From: Bacteroidales bacterium
GTDB taxonomy: Bacteria > Bacteroidota > Bacteroidia > Bacteroidales > JAOZQN01
Length of the DNA: 9,275 bases
Reading direction: 5' to 3'
Assembly (NCBI GenBank): GCA_029938985.1
Contig: JAOZTW010000162.1
Span: 1 to 9,275 of the forward strand
Position numbers and translations under genes: made by a program. This document shows, one piece after another, positions 6,047-9,275 of the stretch. Each line of letters starts with the position of its first letter. Position 1 is the stretch's first letter. The notes under the pieces were generated by a model. That model did no database searches, was not told where the DNA came from, and worked only from the letters and a program-made list of their open reading frames with translations.

Positions 6047-6077
6047 CAAAATTATATATTTTATTACAACACTCAAA
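6047..6077 (-). promoter_or_regulatory. Putative promoter of the aldehyde dehydrogenase gene
   Basis: On the minus strand TTTG (6074-6077), a 19-base spacer and TAATTTTG (6047-6054) fit the Bacteroidota consensus. The start codon (5973) lies about 75 bp downstream, giving a leader of about 65-70 nt. The site sits between this gene and the upstream glycosyltransferase gene, so the two are probably transcribed separately. Confidence 0.6.
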
Positions 6078-6096
6078 AATATTAGTAAGTAATTAA

Positions 6097-6119
6097 TAAA
6101 AAAGCACTTTCTTTTTTTT
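6097..6119 (-). terminator. Weak AT-rich terminator after the glycosyltransferase gene
   Basis: On the minus strand an A-run ending in G is followed by AAAGTG and then CTTTTTT, giving a 7-bp stem (6098-6104 with 6111-6117) and a 6-nt loop, with the T-run forming one arm. It lies 18 bp after the stop codon at 6137. The stem has only one G-C pair, so termination is uncertain. Confidence 0.4.
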
Positions 6120-6136
6120 AGTTTACACAAATTCAG

Positions 6137-7261
6137 CTATTTAATTAATCTAAATATTTTAGTAGCATTTTTATGGTTTGAAAATTTTTCTAACAAAATT
6201 TTTTTTCTATTTATCAATTCATTTTCATTAAATTTTTTTTCAAAAACCTGTTTTATTGCTTGCACAAATTCATCTCCTTTATTTTTTATAATACAAAGTT
6301 CTTCTAATCCAGTGTTGTCAACCATTTGTGTATTGACAATGCAAAATTTGCCACAAAACAACGAATTTAATAATTTCAATTTTATACCAGTTGCCTGAAA
6401 TGTAGGCAATATATTTATGTGTGCATCGGTTAATAAATTAAACATTTCTTTATCGCTAGGATTAGCAATAATTTTTACATGAGCTAAGTTTTTTACTAAA
6501 GCCAATAATTCGTTTGTCGGATTTTTTCCTGCAATTATGGTAGGAATATCAATTTTATTTAATACATTATTTAATAAAAAACGAACTGCATTAATGTTTT
6601 CGCTTACAGACAAATTACCATGATAAAAAATATATTTTTCTGTTTCTTTTTCAACAACAGTTTCTATTTTATTAAAATTATGAAAAGCGGGAATGTAATG
6701 TACATTTTTATATTTTGTTTTCAAATATTTTTTATCGTTGGGCGAAATAGATAAAATGTGATTTGCATGATTTAATACTTTTTCATATTTTTCTAATTTT
6801 CGGGCTTCTATTTTAAAATAATTTTTACGTATAATATTTTTTTCAGATTTATACAAATTATTATAATAATCATGTTCAATATTATGAGTTCTAACAATTT
6901 TCAAACGATTTTTAAGTTCCTTGTTTGCAATAAGATCGGTAGTATGTAAACCTTCAAATAATATTGGATAATTATCTTTTTTTAGCTCATCTAATAATTC
7001 AACCGACGAACGTGTAGAAACAATATAAGGTTTGTTTTTAAAAATGTATTTTAAACCTTTTTTTCGTTTATAATATTCTATTTTTTTTGTTAATGTTTGT
7101 AATTCCTTAGATTTTGCTCTACCATATTGAAATGAATGTAAAATAATTTCAACACCAATTTTTTCTAATGCTTTAATTTTGTAGAAAATATCTATAACAC
7201 CTCCATAATCTGCTGGATATGGAACATCTAAGGATATAATATGTAATTTTGGTTTTTCCAT
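6137..7261 (-). CDS. GT-B-fold glycosyltransferase (GT4-like)
   Basis: The 374-residue product resembles family 4 (Glycos_transf_1 superfamily) glycosyltransferases. The N-terminal Rossmann half opens HIISLDVPYPADYGGVID (7-24), with the Gly pair at 20-21 usual for the acceptor side. RTHNIEHDYY (124-133) and LSISPNDKKYL (170-180) are typical of the linker region, and YIFYHGNLS (210-218) begins the C-terminal nucleotide-sugar half. ILPTFQATGIKLKLLNSLFCGK (split at 284-305) fits the donor-binding GxxxKxxE segment, but the usual Glu is N299 here. No signal peptide or membrane segment is seen, so it is cytoplasmic, perhaps membrane-associated. Sugar donor and acceptor cannot be told; surface polysaccharide, lipopolysaccharide or glycoprotein assembly are candidates. 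There are no other sugar genes around it, so it is an orphan. By eye it is more A/T-rich than its neighbours, which may hint at transfer, but I have not measured this. Confidence 0.85.
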   Translation of the reverse strand: MEKPKLHIISLDVPYPADYGGVIDIFYKIKALEKIGVEIILHSFQYGRAKSKELQTLTKKIEYYKRKKGLKYIFKNKPYIVSTRSSVELLDELKKDNYPILFEGLHTTDLIANKELKNRLKIVRTHNIEHDYYNNLYKSEKNIIRKNYFKIEARKLEKYEKVLNHANHILSISPNDKKYLKTKYKNVHYIPAFHNFNKIETVVEKETEKYIFYHGNLSVSENINAVRFLLNNVLNKIDIPTIIAGKNPTNELLALVKNLAHVKIIANPSDKEMFNLLTDAHINILPTFQATGIKLKLLNSLFCGKFCIVNTQMVDNTGLEELCIIKNKGDEFVQAIKQVFEKKFNENELINRKKILLEKFSNHKNATKIFRLIK

Positions 7262-7340
7262 TTTAGGTTTTTTAACAACTTTTTGAGCAACAATATTAAA
7301 AAAAAAAATAGTAATTATAGTAACAAAACTAATGTTTTTA

Positions 7341-7356
7341 TATTTTTGTATTTTTG
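7341..7356 (+). promoter_or_regulatory. Tandem -7-like boxes upstream of the exported thioredoxin-fold gene
   Basis: TATTTTTG occurs twice in a row (7341-7348 and 7349-7356), each matching TAnnTTTG. The start codon at 7412 is about 56 bp downstream. No TTTG at the right -33 distance is seen, so which box, if either, is used is unclear. Confidence 0.35.
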
Positions 7357-7374
7357 CAATTTATTAAAAAAACA

Positions 7375-7406
7375 CAAATATATTTATTTAAAACTCTAAA
7401 AACCAA
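7375..7406 (-). promoter_or_regulatory. Possible promoter of the glycosyltransferase gene
   Basis: On the minus strand TTG (7404-7406), a 21-base spacer and TATATTTG (7375-7382) fit the Bacteroidota pattern at the long end of its spacing. It would give a leader of about 105 nt to the ATG at 7261 and would overlap the divergent promoter region of the plus-strand gene. A lone -7-like TAGTTTTG at 7324-7331 is an alternative. Confidence 0.3.
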
Positions 7407-7411
7407 CCAAT

Positions 7412-8974
7412 ATGAACAAACAATTTTTTATTACTGGTATTCTTATTTTTAGTATATTATTTTCTTTAAATTCTTATGCACAGGGGCATAAAATTAAAAT
7501 TAAAATAAAAGGTGTTGAAAATCAGAAAGTAATTTTAGGTTATCACAAAAACGATAATTTAATTCCAGCAGATACTGTAATGGCAGACAAAAATGGTATG
7601 GCAACTTTTAGTGGTGAAAAACCACTTCGTGAAGGCTTGTATTTTATCTTTCTTCCTAATCGTAGATATTTTGATTTTATTGTAAGCAAAGACCAAGATT
7701 TTACTATTGAAAACGACACAGCTGATGTTTACAAAAATGTTAAGTTTAAGGGCAGTGAAGAAAACACGCTTCTGAAAAATTATCATAATTTTTTGATGGG
7801 ACTAAACAAAAAAATGGTAGAATTGCAGGAGAAATTAAAAAATGCAAAAACGGAGAAGGAAAAGAAAAAAATTAATGCAGACATTAAAAGTGCAAACGAT
7901 GAATATACTGCCTATTATCAAAAATCACTTAAAGACAATGAAGGAACTTTTTTTGCTACATTTATTAAAGCAACTCGTGAAGTAGAAGTGCCAAAAGAGA
8001 TTACCGACCAGACAAAAAGATATTATTATTATCGTAATCACTATTTTGATAATTTTGATGTTTCAGACCCAAGGCTTTTATATACACAATTTTATGAAAA
8101 AAAAATAGATACATATTTTGATAAAGTATTGATACAAGACCCAGATACTTTGATAGCCGAATGTGATATAATGCTTGAAAAAACGAAGAACGACAAAGAA
8201 CTTTATAAATACATGTTAATTCATTTATTTAATAAATTTGCAAAAAGTAAACTAATGTTTGCCGAAAATGTGTATGTGCATCTTGGATATATTTATGTAG
8301 ATAAAGCTGTTTGGAGTACTGATTCTTTTAAAAATCAATTAAAACCAAAATTAGATAGAAAAAGTAACTGTTTGCCAGGAAACACTGCAAAAAATATTGT
8401 TATGCAAACTCTGCCACAAGATTCGGCTGATATAGATGATATTAAAATATTTTTGGAGGATATGAAAGAGCGTGGTCTTGAAATTGAAAATGATGAATCT
8501 CGTACTTTTGAAGAAACAGTTCCAGATTTATCTGAATTGATAGCTGAATTTATGGGGAATTTCAATGGATATAAAGAGCTTTCAGCGTTAAACACAAAAT
8601 ATACTATTCTCTGGTTTTATGAACCCGATTGTGGTCACTGCAAAAAATTAACTCCCGAAGTATATAAGGCTTACAACAACGAACTTAAAGATTTTGACCT
8701 CTCGGTAATGTGTATATATTTAGAACGAAATACAGATGATTGGAATAAGTTTTCTAATCATATTGGTAAATGGTTTGATTTTGTTCAGAAAAATAAAATG
8801 TATGGTAAAAATTGGTATAATGTGTGGAATCCTTTTGAAAAACACAGACATAACTACGATATTCAAAGTACACCTGTTATGTACTTATTGGATAAAGATA
8901 AAAAAATTATTGCTAAAAGAATTGGACACGAACAAGTTATAGAAATAATTAAATCGATGGAGGGAGTGAAATGA
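7412..8974 (+). CDS. Exported DUF4369/DUF5106-like protein with C-terminal thioredoxin fold (CGHC)
   Basis: The 520-residue product begins with a Sec signal peptide: basic NK, a hydrophobic core (about 5-19) and a likely signal peptidase I site S21-Y22-A23|Q24. No lipobox Cys is present, so it is probably soluble in the periplasm. Residues about 26-115 resemble DUF4369 (beta-rich, with VILGYHKNDNLIPADTVMAD). Residues about 115-330 are helical and charged, and with the DUF4369 part resemble DUF5106 proteins. The thioredoxin-like domain (about 390-520) has WFYEPDCGHC (401-410), with redox Cys 407 and 410, and the cis-proline segment STP at 486-488. CGHC is the active site of eukaryotic PDI and suggests disulfide exchange or isomerisation. 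An acidic stretch of about 50 residues (336-385) separates the start of the TlpA-like fold from the active site. In Bacteroidota such proteins are common and poorly characterised; a role in periplasmic redox or surface-protein maturation is inferred. It stands alone, with a terminator at 9067-9100. Confidence 0.9.
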   Translation: MNKQFFITGILIFSILFSLNSYAQGHKIKIKIKGVENQKVILGYHKNDNLIPADTVMADKNGMATFSGEKPLREGLYFIFLPNRRYFDFIVSKDQDFTIENDTADVYKNVKFKGSEENTLLKNYHNFLMGLNKKMVELQEKLKNAKTEKEKKKINADIKSANDEYTAYYQKSLKDNEGTFFATFIKATREVEVPKEITDQTKRYYYYRNHYFDNFDVSDPRLLYTQFYEKKIDTYFDKVLIQDPDTLIAECDIMLEKTKNDKELYKYMLIHLFNKFAKSKLMFAENVYVHLGYIYVDKAVWSTDSFKNQLKPKLDRKSNCLPGNTAKNIVMQTLPQDSADIDDIKIFLEDMKERGLEIENDESRTFEETVPDLSELIAEFMGNFNGYKELSALNTKYTILWFYEPDCGHCKKLTPEVYKAYNNELKDFDLSVMCIYLERNTDDWNKFSNHIGKWFDFVQKNKMYGKNWYNVWNPFEKHRHNYDIQSTPVMYLLDKDKKIIAKRIGHEQVIEIIKSMEGVK

Positions 8975-9049
8975 AATTCAGTGGAAATTTGAAATGAAAT
9001 TCAGTAGAAATTCAGTGGAAATACAGTTGAAATTTGAAATGAAATTCGG
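8973..9049 (+). repeat. Degenerate 11-12 bp tandem repeat after the thioredoxin-fold gene
   Basis: Seven head-to-tail units start with GAAAT: GAAATTCAGTG, GAAATTTGAAAT, GAAATTCAGTA, GAAATTCAGTG, GAAATACAGTT, GAAATTTGAAAT and a partial GAAATTCGG. There is also a higher-order order of units, since the GAAATTTGAAAT + GAAATTC pair recurs. The array overlaps the last two bases of the stop codon (TGA, 8972-8974). It has many stops in plus frames and is not coding; role unknown. Confidence 0.8.
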
Positions 9050-9066
9050 ATAAAAAAAATTAATAA

Positions 9067-9100
9067 ACCTGTAGAATTTGTATTTTCTACAGGTATTTTT
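9067..9100 (+). terminator. Intrinsic terminator of the thioredoxin-fold gene
   Basis: ACCTGTAGAA (9067-9076) pairs perfectly with TTCTACAGGT (9085-9094) around an 8-nt loop, followed by ATTTTT. An A-run precedes the stem (TAAAAAAAATTAATAA), so weaker termination from the right is also possible. It lies about 92 bp after the stop codon. Confidence 0.87.
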
Positions 9101-9275
9101 CATATTCTTATGTTGTAAAGCTTTGTTTTTTAATTCATTAAATTGTAAGGTGTAAACCAATTCTTAATTACCGTTTACAGCTATATCTATAACTTTTTTT
9201 AAATAATGTTTTGGTTTTATGATAATACAGAAATCGGTATTATGCAAATTTATTTACAGATTTCAGTATTTTAAT
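9101..9275. other. Right-end intergenic sequence, no gene supported
   Basis: I see no convincing coding region on either strand. A minus-strand frame is open from the right edge for 11 codons and stops at 9240-9242, which could be the tail of a gene beyond the window but is too short to call. A weak 7-bp hairpin (ATAATAC 9222-9228 with GTATTAT 9237-9243) is the only other structure. Confidence 0.5.

Noticed and set aside
7559..7786. 75-codon minus-strand frame within the thioredoxin-fold gene
   Set aside because: Shadow of the DUF4369-like coding sequence, with no supporting signals.
8978..9160. 60-codon minus-strand frame at the right end
   Set aside because: It runs through the terminator stem and the tandem repeat, and its peptide is a translation of those repeats.
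9164..9253. Minus-strand stretch reading like a protein C-terminus (KPKHYLKKVIDIAV...)
   Set aside because: Looks plausible but is only about 30 codons, has no ATG, and is closed by stop codons just upstream; at best a remnant.

Overview
The window is AT-rich and looks like a chromosomal segment of a member of the Bacteroidota. Three things support this. One gene encodes a secreted DUF4369/DUF5106-type thioredoxin-fold protein, an architecture typical of that phylum. Several upstream regions carry the phylum's TTTG-N19-TAnnTTTG promoter pattern. Start codons are preceded by A/T-rich sequence with no clear Shine-Dalgarno motif. I cannot assign a genus.

Layout. Positions 1-336 (minus) hold the N-terminal part of a very charged coiled-coil protein built from 11-residue repeats; it runs off the left edge. 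Positions 592-1824 (minus) encode a Ste24-type M48 membrane metalloprotease. Positions 2295-3992 (plus) encode a DEAD-box RNA helicase with a DbpA/CsdA-type RNA-binding domain and a strong terminator. Positions 4417-5973 (minus) encode an ALDH7-family (antiquitin-like) aldehyde dehydrogenase, probably acting in lysine catabolism. Positions 6137-7261 (minus) encode a GT-B-fold glycosyltransferase. Positions 7412-8974 (plus) encode the exported thioredoxin-fold protein, followed by a short tandem repeat and a terminator. These are unlinked housekeeping or metabolic genes, mostly with their own promoters and terminators, and I see no operon.

The most interesting part is intergenic. Two 123-bp copies of one MITE-like element (2131-2253 and 4140-4262) flank the helicase gene in opposite orientation. 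They align without gaps at about 90% identity, have about 21-bp terminal inverted repeats, and each sits between its own perfect 8-bp target-site duplication. They encode no transposase, fold as nested palindromes, and both keep a full consensus-like Bacteroidota promoter inside. In the left copy this promoter points at the M48 protease gene. Two further nested palindromes (1944-2035 and 4283-4381) lie next to the elements. I see no larger new multi-gene system, CRISPR array or defence island.
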